Below, piece after piece: positions 8,781 through 16,518 of a stretch of 64,000 nt of DNA. This DNA comes from Tahibacter aquaticus (lineage in GTDB: Bacteria; Pseudomonadota; Gammaproteobacteria; Xanthomonadales; Rhodanobacteraceae): contig NZ_SNZH01000014.1 of assembly GCF_004363655.1 (NCBI RefSeq), positions 146,005 through 210,004 of the forward strand, written 5' to 3'. The position numbers and the translations under genes were made by a program. The notes under the pieces are model-generated. The model was not told the DNA's origin, did no database searches, and was given only the letters and a program-made list of their open reading frames with translations. Every line of letters begins with the position of its first letter. Positions within the stretch are counted from its first letter, which is position 1.

Positions 8781-11201
8781 TCAGATCGGCGCCCCGGGCG
8801 GTACCGCCGGCAGTGCGCGCAGCTTCACCGATTTCGGATCGGCCAGGTATTTGCCGATCAGTTCCGCGGCCTGGTGCCGGTTGGCGGTCTGCGCCGGCGT
8901 GCCGGCGCTGCTGCCCAGCCATTGCTGCCAGTTCTTCAGCTGGCTGCGTACCTCGGCCTCGACCGGCGCATTGAGGCTGCCGCCATCGAGCAGCTGCAGC
9001 AGCGCATCCAGCGTTGTCCAGTTTGCTGCAATCTGTACAGCGGCGGCACCCGGAGCGCTGTCGCCGGCAGCATCGCGCTGCCAGGTGCCGCGGAAGGTAG
9101 TGCTCATCAGATCGGCGATGCCGGGCTGGGCCGGCTCGCGTGCCTGCTGCCAGGCCAGGCGGTTCAGGCGCGCCGGGTCGAACAGGAATTGCAGGGTCTG
9201 CGCGCTGGCCGCAGCGGCAGCGGCCAGCGGATCGAATACCGGTGCGCTGCGCGTGGCGAAGTATTCGCGCGAGCGGTCGTAGTCATTGCCGGGCGGGGTA
9301 AGAATATCCAGCACGTTGGCCGGCAGGGCCAGCTCGCTGGCGCTGAGGTTGCGCACCAATCGCTCCAGCGCGGCGCGCTGCTCGCCGGCGGCTACCGGCT
9401 TGGTGCCGGCGACCGTGTCGCCGGCCAGGCCGTAGCGGTAGCTGGCGCCGCCGAGCAGGCGCGCCACCGCTTCGGTCTGGTAGCGGTGCAGCAGGTATAG
9501 CGGCACCAGTCGTGCCTCGATCTCGCCGAGCTGGCGCTGCGGTGGCAGCACGCCGGTGTTGAAGTTCTGCAGTGCGCGGCGGCGCACGGCGAGCAGCTGG
9601 TCGAAACTGTTCAGCGAGTTGCTGCCGTAGTCCCACAGCACGCCGTCGGGATGGGCCGCTCCGCTGGCGCGCGCATCGGCGTCGCTGATGTAGTCGACGC
9701 CGGCCGCTGCGATCTGGCGGCGCAGCTCGGCACGCGCCTTGTCTTCTTCGCCGCGGGGGAATTCGCCGTAGGCATGCGCGACGACGAATTCGTCCCAGCG
9801 GCCGACGCCGATGCCGTAGGCGTCCTGCAGGCTGACCTCGCCCTTGTCGTCCAGGCGCAGCAGCGGGTGAGGATAGTCCAGCACCGAGCCGTTGCCGCCG
9901 CGGCTGGCGGCGAAGTTGTGGGCAAAGCCGAGCGCATGGCCGACTTCGTGCGCGGCGAGCTGGCGCAGGCGCGCCAGGGCCATCGCCTCGGCCTGGGGCT
10001 GGCGCTGCTGCGCAGCTGCCGCGCCGTACGGCGCGAGCAGGGCTTCGGCGATCAGGATGTCCTGGCGTACGCGCTGCGAGCCCAGCGTAACGGCGCCCTT
10101 GATGATTTCGCCGGTGCGCGGATCGGTCAGTGCCGCACCGTAGGACCAGCCGCGCGTGGCGCGATGCACCCAGAGAATGGTGTTGTAGCGGATATCCATC
10201 GGGTCTGCGCCGGCCGGCAGCAGTTCGGCGCGGAAGGCGTCGATATAGCCGGCTTTCTCGAACGCGGTCTTCCACCAGTTGGCGCCGTCGAGCAAGGCCG
10301 AACGCACCGGCTCGGGCGTGCCCGGGTCGAGGTAGAACACGATGGGTTTCTTTACCGCGCTGGGGGCCGGGCCAGGATTGATCTTTTCCAGGCGGAAGCG
10401 CGGCTGCAGGCGCTGTTCCAGGCTGGTGGCCAAGGGCTGGGAGAAGTCGTAACCGCCCTGGCTGAAGCCGCCGCTGGCCGGATGATAGGGCAGGGGTACA
10501 TAGCCGGCGGCGGGAAAGCGCACCAGGCTCAGATGCTGGCGCAGGCTGAGCGAGGCCGGGTCCATGCTGACCTGCCTGACGAAATCGCCCTTGCCGTCGC
10601 CCTGGAAGGTCAGCAGCGCTTCCAGTTCGGTGTTGTCGGGAAAGCTGCGCGCCTGGTCGACCAGTACGGCGCTGCGCTCCTTGTCGACGCTGTACTTGCC
10701 CTGCTTGGTATCGTCCAGCCGGTCCGCCACGCCGTGGCGGTCGCCGAGAAGGAATGTGGAGAAATCCACCAGTACACGATCGCTCTTGGTGGAAGGAACG
10801 ACTTCCCCCGACCACAGCACCGATTCGGCAAACGCCTCGTGCACGCTGGTGCGTTCGGCGGAGTTGCTGCTGCTGGCGGTGAAGCGGGTGTTGCGCTCGA
10901 CCAGCAGCAGGCGCGGGCCGGCGCGGCGGAATTCCACTTCGCGCACATTGCCGGGTTGTCCACGATCCAGGCCGACGTCGTTGGAGCCCAGGCCGTGGGG
11001 CAGCGAGCTGACCAGCAGGAACGGCGTGTCCAGCCGCTCCACGCCCAGCAGTACGCGACCCTTGGCCGCATCGGTCCAGACTTCGAAGAAACCGTCCTTG
11101 CGGTTCAGCCCTTCCAGCGCGTCGGCCGGAGCCTTGGCGGCGATCGCCGGCAGGGCGAGGAAAATCAGTACGGCAGCGAACCAGCGCAGGCGTGCGGTCA
11201 T
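8781..11201 (-). CDS. Exported zinc-dependent metalloprotease (DUF5117/DUF4953-type)
   Basis: The protein has 806 residues with a signal peptide (MTARLRWFAAVLIFLALPAIA). The gluzincin/metzincin motif HEVGHALGFAHNF lies in the middle, after a domain with NTILWVHRATRGWSYGAAL. The architecture matches large bacterial zinc-dependent metalloproteases annotated with DUF5117 and DUF4953 domains. These act in the periplasm or outside. The start at 11201 is chosen because the signal peptide begins there. It is monocistronic and convergent with the decayed beta-helix gene, with a REP-like pair at its 3' end. Substrate unknown. Confidence 0.88.
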   Translation of the reverse strand: MTARLRWFAAVLIFLALPAIAAKAPADALEGLNRKDGFFEVWTDAAKGRVLLGVERLDTPFLLVSSLPHGLGSNDVGLDRGQPGNVREVEFRRAGPRLLLVERNTRFTASSSNSAERTSVHEAFAESVLWSGEVVPSTKSDRVLVDFSTFLLGDRHGVADRLDDTKQGKYSVDKERSAVLVDQARSFPDNTELEALLTFQGDGKGDFVRQVSMDPASLSLRQHLSLVRFPAAGYVPLPYHPASGGFSQGGYDFSQPLATSLEQRLQPRFRLEKINPGPAPSAVKKPIVFYLDPGTPEPVRSALLDGANWWKTAFEKAGYIDAFRAELLPAGADPMDIRYNTILWVHRATRGWSYGAALTDPRTGEIIKGAVTLGSQRVRQDILIAEALLAPYGAAAAQQRQPQAEAMALARLRQLAAHEVGHALGFAHNFAASRGGNGSVLDYPHPLLRLDDKGEVSLQDAYGIGVGRWDEFVVAHAYGEFPRGEEDKARAELRRQIAAAGVDYISDADARASGAAHPDGVLWDYGSNSLNSFDQLLAVRRRALQNFNTGVLPPQRQLGEIEARLVPLYLLHRYQTEAVARLLGGASYRYGLAGDTVAGTKPVAAGEQRAALERLVRNLSASELALPANVLDILTPPGNDYDRSREYFATRSAPVFDPLAAAAAASAQTLQFLFDPARLNRLAWQQAREPAQPGIADLMSTTFRGTWQRDAAGDSAPGAAAVQIAANWTTLDALLQLLDGGSLNAPVEAEVRSQLKNWQQWLGSSAGTPAQTANRHQAAELIGKYLADPKSVKLRALPAVPPGAPI

Positions 11202-11469
11202 GACAGTATCGAGACAGGGCGAAGCGGCGACCTTAGCCCGGCACAGCGACGGCGGTAAATGACGAAAGTCCTGCGCCGGCGCGTGCAGCACGCAAGACTT
11301 TCGCCGAGCCAGCCAGCACAGCCTGGCCCAGGCAAACCGCCGCGTCAGGCGGGCCGCAGCCAGGCTGTTGCAGCAGCGGACGGCGGGGGCGCGGCCCCGG
11401 AACGAGGAAATCCGCGGAATAACGCGTTTGCGCGCTATCCTTCGCGCCCCGAATCACGCGGTAACCGCA

Positions 11470-13341
11470 ATGCCCCTGCTGCAACTACGCCAAGTCGACT
11501 ACAGCGTCGGCGGACCTCTGCTGCTCGACCAGCTCGAATTCACCCTGGACGCGAACGAGCGTGTCTGCGTCGTCGGCCGCAACGGTGCCGGCAAATCGAC
11601 CCTGATGAAACTGATCGCGGGCGAGATCAAGCCCGACGACGGCGTGATCCAGGTCGAAGGCGGCACGCGCATTGCGCGGCTGGCGCAGGAGGTTCCGCAG
11701 AACACCAGCGGCACGGTATTCGAAGTGGTCGCCCAGGGCCTGGGCGAGCTGGGCACCTGGCTGGCCCAGTTCCATCACCTCAGCCATCACCTGGACGTGC
11801 CGGGCAATACCGATGCCATGGCCGACGTGCAGGCGCGCATCGAAGCGGTGCGCGGCTGGGATCTGGACCGCCGCGTCGGCGATGTGCTGCAGCGCCTGGA
11901 CCTGCCCGAGGACCTGGAGTTTTCCGCACTGTCCGGCGGCATGAAGCGCCGCGTGCTGCTGGCCCAGGCCCTGGTGCAGGCGCCTGACGTGCTGCTGCTG
12001 GACGAGCCGACCAATCACCTGGACATCGAATCCATCGCCTGGATGGAAGAGTTCCTGCGCCAGTTCCGCGGCAGCATCGTGTTCATCACCCATGACCGCA
12101 GCTTCCTGCGTGCGCTGGCCACGCGCATCGTCGAGATCGACCGCGGCAAGCTGACCAGCTGGCCCGGCGACTACGACAACTACCTGCGCCGGCGCGAAGA
12201 GCGCCTGCATGCGGAAGCGCAGGAAAACGCGCGCTTCGACAAGCTGCTGGCGCAGGAAGAGGTGTGGATCCGCCAGGGCATCAAGGCGCGGCGCACCCGC
12301 GACGAAGGCCGCGTGCGCCGGCTCAAGCTGATGCGCTCGGAGCGTGCCGAACGGCGCGAGCTGGGCGGCAATGTGCGCATGGAACTGGCCGATGCAGGCC
12401 GTTCGGGCAAGCGCGTGATCGAGGCCAAGGACGTCTACTTCGCCTTTGCGCGCCGCCCGATGGTGGTGAATTTCTCCTGCAATATCCAGCGCGGCGACCG
12501 CGTCGGCATCATCGGACCGAACGGTTCGGGCAAGACCACCTTGCTCAACCTGATGCTGGGCCAGCTGCAGCCCGACCGCGGCGAGATCAGCCTGGGCACC
12601 AATCTGGAAATCGCCTATTTCGACCAGCACCGCATCCAGCTGCGCGACGACCTGAACGCGCTGGACAACGTGTCGGAAGGACGCGAGTTCATCGAGATCA
12701 ACGGTTCGCGCAAGCACATCATCGGTTACCTGCAGGATTTCCTCTTCACGCCGGATCGCGCACGTGCGCCGATCACCGCCCTGTCCGGCGGCGAACGCAA
12801 CCGCCTGCTGCTGGCCAAGCTGTTCGCCAAGCCGTCCAACCTGCTGGTGATGGACGAACCGACCAACGACCTCGACGTGGAAACGCTGGAACTGCTGGAA
12901 GACCTGCTGGGCGACTATTCCGGCACCTTGCTGCTGGTCTCGCACGACCGTGCCTTTATCGACAACGTGGTGACCAGTTCGCTGGTGCTCGAAGGCGACG
13001 GCCGCATTGCCGAGTATGTCGGCGGCTACAGCGACTGGCAGCGCCAGCGTCCGCGCGCACGCGCGGCGGAAAAACCCGCTGCAGCCACGCTGACCAAGTT
13101 CGAGGCGGCAACCGCCGCACCGAAGAAGAAGCTCAGCTTCAAGGACCAGCGCGAGCTGGAGCAGCTGCCGCTGCGCATCGAACAGCTGGAAAAACGCCTG
13201 GGCGAAATGAGCGCAGCCATGAACGAACCCGCGTTCTTCCAGCAGCCGCAGCCGGCCATTGTCGCGCTGAACCAGCAGTTGGCGGCGCTGCAGGCCGAGC
13301 TGGAAGTCGCTTATGCGCGCTGGCAGGAACTGGAAGGCTAG
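11470..13341 (+). CDS. uup: ABC-F ATPase Uup
   Basis: The protein has 623 residues with two ATP-binding cassettes and no membrane domain. Walker A motifs are GRNGAGKST and GPNGSGKTT. Signatures are LSGGMKRR and LSGGERNR. Walker B regions are LLLDEPTNHLD and LVMDEPTNDLD. The interdomain linker contains the ABC-F arm with KARRTRDEGRVRRL. A C-terminal coiled coil (about 555-623) is the DNA/ribosome-binding tail typical of Uup. ABC-F proteins act on the ribosome; E. coli Uup affects transposon excision and ribosome function. The ATG at 11470 begins the first cassette strand; in-frame codons upstream add a non-homologous extension. Divergent from the metalloprotease. Confidence 0.93.
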   Translation: MPLLQLRQVDYSVGGPLLLDQLEFTLDANERVCVVGRNGAGKSTLMKLIAGEIKPDDGVIQVEGGTRIARLAQEVPQNTSGTVFEVVAQGLGELGTWLAQFHHLSHHLDVPGNTDAMADVQARIEAVRGWDLDRRVGDVLQRLDLPEDLEFSALSGGMKRRVLLAQALVQAPDVLLLDEPTNHLDIESIAWMEEFLRQFRGSIVFITHDRSFLRALATRIVEIDRGKLTSWPGDYDNYLRRREERLHAEAQENARFDKLLAQEEVWIRQGIKARRTRDEGRVRRLKLMRSERAERRELGGNVRMELADAGRSGKRVIEAKDVYFAFARRPMVVNFSCNIQRGDRVGIIGPNGSGKTTLLNLMLGQLQPDRGEISLGTNLEIAYFDQHRIQLRDDLNALDNVSEGREFIEINGSRKHIIGYLQDFLFTPDRARAPITALSGGERNRLLLAKLFAKPSNLLVMDEPTNDLDVETLELLEDLLGDYSGTLLLVSHDRAFIDNVVTSSLVLEGDGRIAEYVGGYSDWQRQRPRARAAEKPAAATLTKFEAATAAPKKKLSFKDQRELEQLPLRIEQLEKRLGEMSAAMNEPAFFQQPQPAIVALNQQLAALQAELEVAYARWQELEG

Positions 13342-13529
13342 CTTGGTTTGCCAGTCTCATCGGCGGCAGGCCGGCCCGGCCCGCCGCTGGCCCGGTGCCG
13401 GCCTCGTCCTTGCTGCCGGCTCTCGCCGATCGGGTCGGCTTATGTGCAAGAGCCCGAGGTGTTTTCGCCAACTGCGCGCGGGCCAATGTTATAACCCTCT
13501 GGATTTATAAGAATTCATCTGTCCCCGTC

Positions 13530-13548
13530 GCTTGCAAGAATTGCAAGC
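13530..13548. promoter_or_regulatory. Perfect palindrome upstream of ECF sigma gene
   Basis: GCTTGCAA-GAA-TTGCAAGC, with 8-bp arms and a 3-nt centre, lies 60 bases before the sigma factor start, in an unusually AT-rich stretch (13488-13520). It could be an operator or part of the autoregulated promoter. Confidence 0.5.
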
Positions 13549-13608
13549 CGCGTGTTGGCGCCACAGTGCCGGATCGCTACTATTCGGTTAAGCGGCATTG
13601 GGGGAAGC

Positions 13609-14196
13609 ATGGGCGAAGGAAGGGATGGCGAAATGCCGCTGGCAGAACTGGTCCAACGCATAGGCCAGGGAGACCGGCAAGCCGAAGACCTCTTCGTCCA
13701 GAGGTTCCGCAACGGTATCCAGCAGCTGGTACGCCGGGCCTGCCGTCCGCGCGATCCGCAGGTGGACGACCTCGCCCAGGATGTGGTCCTCATCGTGCTG
13801 CAGCACCTGCGTGCGCGCCAGCTGGACAAGCCCGATGCCCTGCCTGCCTTTATCCGTTCCACCGTCGTCCTGGTCTGCAGGGCCGAATACCGCAAGCGCG
13901 GCCGGCGTGGCGACACTCTGCCGATCGAGGCCGCGGCCACGGCGAGCGACGGCGAGGATCCGGCGGCAAACCTGCACTCGGCCCAGCTCACCGACACGAT
14001 CCGCGATCTGCTGCGCCACCTGCCGAAGCTGCGCGACCGCGAATTGCTGCAGCGCTTCTATCTGGAGGAGCATTCCAAGGAAGACGTCTGTCGCATCCTG
14101 GGTATCGATCCCTCGCATTTTCATCGTGTCGCCTACCGTGCACGCGAACGCATACGGGAGATTCTCGAATCCCGCGGCCTGGGCCGGCCCGAATGA
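13609..14196 (+). CDS. ECF-type RNA polymerase sigma factor
   Basis: The protein has 195 residues. Region 2 contains DDLAQDVVLIVLQHLR, and region 4 contains the helix-turn-helix EHSKEDVCRILGIDPSHFHR followed by VAYRARERIREIL. This is the two-domain layout of extracytoplasmic function sigma factors. ATG 13609 follows GGGGGA; ATG 13633 with GAAGGG upstream is an alternative. A gene with anti-sigma features starts 66 bases downstream. The sigma factor probably directs its own operon, and the palindrome at 13530 is a candidate element. The signal is unknown. Confidence 0.88.
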   Translation: MGEGRDGEMPLAELVQRIGQGDRQAEDLFVQRFRNGIQQLVRRACRPRDPQVDDLAQDVVLIVLQHLRARQLDKPDALPAFIRSTVVLVCRAEYRKRGRRGDTLPIEAAATASDGEDPAANLHSAQLTDTIRDLLRHLPKLRDRELLQRFYLEEHSKEDVCRILGIDPSHFHRVAYRARERIREILESRGLGRPE

Positions 14197-14262
14197 GACA
14201 ATCGCACGCATGACGACACTTAGTGCTCTGCAGGGGCCGAAATCGATGTACCGGAGGTCCCC

Positions 14263-14922
14263 ATGATCGACCTTGATCTATCGTCGCGCGCGTCTGCCTG
14301 GCTGGAACGGGCCTGGCTGGCACGCTATCTGGATCGGAGTCTGGACGACGACGAAACAGCCCGTTTCGAAGCCTATGTTCTGGACAAGCCCGATCTTCTG
14401 CGCGACATCGAGGCGGACAACGACCTGCGCGACAGCCTGGCCGCCGCTGGTCCTGAGCTGCTTGCCGCAGAACCTGCCGACAACACACTGCCGGCAGCGG
14501 TACCCGCGCGCCGGCGGCGCCCGGCGCTGGCCGCCGGACTGGCGCTGGCCGCATCGCTGCTGGTCGGCCTGGGCCTGGGCAGCCAGTGGCACGGCGGCCA
14601 GCGCGACGCGATAGAGGCCAGCCCGGGCCGGGTCGTATTCGATACCTTGCGCGGCGAGGCGCTGAAGCCGCGCTGGGAGTTCGCCACCGCGGGCAAGCCC
14701 GACGAAATGCTGATCGTCGATATATCCGTGGCTTCGGATGCACAGAAGGTTTCCGTGCAATTGCCCGACGGCAGCCAGCGCGTGCTGCGTGTCTCGTCCG
14801 AGGGTTTTGCCACCTTCATCGCACCGCGCGCGCTGCTGGCCGGCAAGACCGTGCAGATGAGCGTGACCGGTGCCGATGGCCGGCAGCTGCAGCGCAGCCT
14901 GGAGTTCAGCGGCGGCGGCTGA
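14263..14922 (+). CDS. Putative anti-sigma factor, single-pass, without zinc-binding cysteines
   Basis: The protein has 219 residues. An acidic N-terminal helical region (RYLDRSLDDDETARFEAYVL) resembles the sigma-binding domain of membrane anti-sigma factors but has no HxxxCxxC zinc motif. One transmembrane helix follows (PALAAGLALAASLLVGLGLG, about 87-106). The periplasmic C-terminal domain has beta character. GAGG lies five bases before the ATG. Position directly after an ECF sigma gene supports the assignment. Release could be by proteolysis or by a conformational signal; nothing in the sequence decides. Confidence 0.75.
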   Translation: MIDLDLSSRASAWLERAWLARYLDRSLDDDETARFEAYVLDKPDLLRDIEADNDLRDSLAAAGPELLAAEPADNTLPAAVPARRRRPALAAGLALAASLLVGLGLGSQWHGGQRDAIEASPGRVVFDTLRGEALKPRWEFATAGKPDEMLIVDISVASDAQKVSVQLPDGSQRVLRVSSEGFATFIAPRALLAGKTVQMSVTGADGRQLQRSLEFSGGG

Positions 14923-14962
14923 GTTTGCTGCTGCCGGGCCGAGCAATGACCTGCCGAGTTCT

Positions 14963-14982
14963 TGCAGCCTGCACAGGCTGCA
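14963..14982 (+). terminator. Short dyad after the sigma/anti-sigma operon
   Basis: TGCAGCCTG and CAGGCTGCA (9-bp arms, 2-nt centre) lie 41 bases after the anti-sigma stop. There is no U-tract, so the role could be operator or terminator. Confidence 0.35.
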
Positions 14983-15126
14983 GGCGGTATCTTGCAAACT
15001 GCCCCGTGACCGGCCTCGGCATAATTCAGTAATTTGTTGGTTTTGCGGTGATTTATGCCGGTCTGGGCGATTGGCACGAATGCTGAGTGGATGACTGCAA
15101 CGCGAATTTAGCCGCAGGAGTCCCGC

Positions 15127-15573
15127 ATGAACCCGACCCGTTCTGTCTACCGCACCGCAGACGTCCATCAGCTGCTGGCCGAAACCGTCCGTCATCTGGC
15201 CGATGCGCGCGAGTTCTATCTGCATGCGTCGCGCTCGGTGCTCGACGCCGAGATTCGCCATGCCTTCGCCTTCTCTGCCGAAGCCCAGTCGGCTTTGCTG
15301 CAATCCCTGCAGCAGTCCGTGCCGGCGGCGCGGCTGGACGGCGAGCAACCGCCGTCGGTGTTCGCGGCTATCGCCGGGCAGTTCGACGGCCGCCGACCGC
15401 AGGCTGCGGCGCGCGAGCTGCATGCCCTCGACATGGACCTGATGCAGCGCATCGAAGCACTGTTCGCCAACTACCCCGACATGAACGTGCGCGCCGCACT
15501 GAAAAAGCATGTGCTGACCATCCAGCGGGCCGGTGACGCCACCCGCCGCCTGGCCCTGCGCAACGTCGCCTGA
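15127..15573 (+). CDS. Four-helix-bundle protein (DUF2383/PA2169-like)
   Basis: The protein has 148 residues, almost entirely alpha-helical, without a signal peptide. The pattern (LLAETVRHLADAREFYLHAS..., LHALDMDLMQRIEALFANYP, LKKHVLTIQRAGDA) resembles ferritin-like DUF2383 bundles that lack clear metal ligands. AGGAG lies six bases before the ATG. The lipocalin gene begins 18 bases downstream, so the two are likely co-transcribed. A stress-related role is suggested only by the usual company of such genes. Confidence 0.6.
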   Translation: MNPTRSVYRTADVHQLLAETVRHLADAREFYLHASRSVLDAEIRHAFAFSAEAQSALLQSLQQSVPAARLDGEQPPSVFAAIAGQFDGRRPQAAARELHALDMDLMQRIEALFANYPDMNVRAALKKHVLTIQRAGDATRRLALRNVA

Positions 15574-15591
15574 GCGCTCAGGAAACCCGTC

Positions 15592-16143
15592 ATGGAAGCC
15601 TCGCTGCCCAGCAAGATCGCCGCTGCCATTGCCCTCGCAATGGCTGGCCTGACCTCCGCCAGTTCCATCGTCGCCGACGCGCCTACCGTGCCGTCGATCG
15701 AACTGGATCGCTACGTCGGCACCTGGTACGAGCAGGCCCGCCTGCCGAACCGTTTTCAGCGCGACTGCGTGCGCGATGTCAGTGCGAGCTATGCGCTCAA
15801 CGACGACGGTTCGATCAACGTGACCAACCGTTGCGTGCGTGCTGACGGCAGCGAGGAAACGGCCAAGGGATTGGCCACAGTGCCGGACCTGAGCCAGCCG
15901 GGACAGCTTGCCGTGACCTTCATGCCCAAGGGGCTGCGCTGGCTGCCCTTCACTCAGGCGCAGTATCGCGTCGTGGCGCTGGATCCGGACTACCGCTGGA
16001 GCATCGTCGGCGGCGAAGATCGCAAGTACCTGTGGCTGCTGACGCGCGAGCCGGCCATCGATTCCGTACAGCGGGGCCTGCTGCTCGACAAGGCACGCGA
16101 GCTGGGCTACGACACGGCGCAACTGCAGTTCAGCAGTCACTGA
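15592..16143 (+). CDS. Lipocalin family protein (Blc-like)
   Basis: The protein has 183 residues. A hydrophobic N-terminus (about 8-29) looks like a signal peptide but has no lipobox cysteine, unlike E. coli Blc. The lipocalin signature GTWYEQARLPNRFQRDC is at about 43-59. Later elements YRVVALDPDYRWSIVGGEDRKYLWLL match the Blc barrel. Bacterial lipocalins bind lysophospholipids or fatty acids at the envelope and are often stress-induced. It is followed by a strong terminator at 16191. Confidence 0.88.
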   Translation: MEASLPSKIAAAIALAMAGLTSASSIVADAPTVPSIELDRYVGTWYEQARLPNRFQRDCVRDVSASYALNDDGSINVTNRCVRADGSEETAKGLATVPDLSQPGQLAVTFMPKGLRWLPFTQAQYRVVALDPDYRWSIVGGEDRKYLWLLTREPAIDSVQRGLLLDKARELGYDTAQLQFSSH

Positions 16144-16190
16144 ACGGCGCGCGCCTGCAGCGGTCGGGCCATCGACCAGGCCGTTTTCCC

Positions 16191-16212
16191 AAAAGGCGCT
16201 TCGGCGCCTTTT
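16191..16212 (+). terminator. Rho-independent terminator
   Basis: AAAAGGCGC-TTCG-GCGCCTTTT with a UUCG tetraloop and a T-run, 48 bases after the lipocalin stop. The A-run makes it potentially bidirectional. Confidence 0.85.
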
Positions 16213-16518
16213 TCGCACCGTGAAGTTCTGCCTTTTGCCACGCCGGCCGACACAGGCAGGAAGAAGCGCTTGCCGCCGATGGTGCCTGTGCCTGTGCCGG
16301 TTAGCGATCGGGCAGGGTGGTGACACCTTGGTCCGTCGCCGGCAAGCCGCCACGGCTGCCTTTCTTCCCTGAGAGAATCGCCGCGCGACACACACGTGTA
16401 GCGATGCAGGAGTAAATCCTCTTCTGCCTGCAGCGGCCGTCGGCCGCTGTCGCCGTTGCCCTCCGCAAGACGTTGTTGCCATACACCTTCCCGTGCTGTC
16501 TGGCCGCAGGAGAACGCC
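16213..16518. other. Intergenic leader of the SGNH-M15 gene
   Basis: About 300 bases with no gene. It contains AGGAGA seven bases before the ATG at 16519. No clear promoter or dyad was picked out by eye. Confidence 0.4.

Noticed and set aside
13195..13225. GGCGAAATGAGCGCAGCC in uup as another REP-like unit
   Set aside because: Only the core matches, it is inside a conserved coding region, and no partner unit is nearby.
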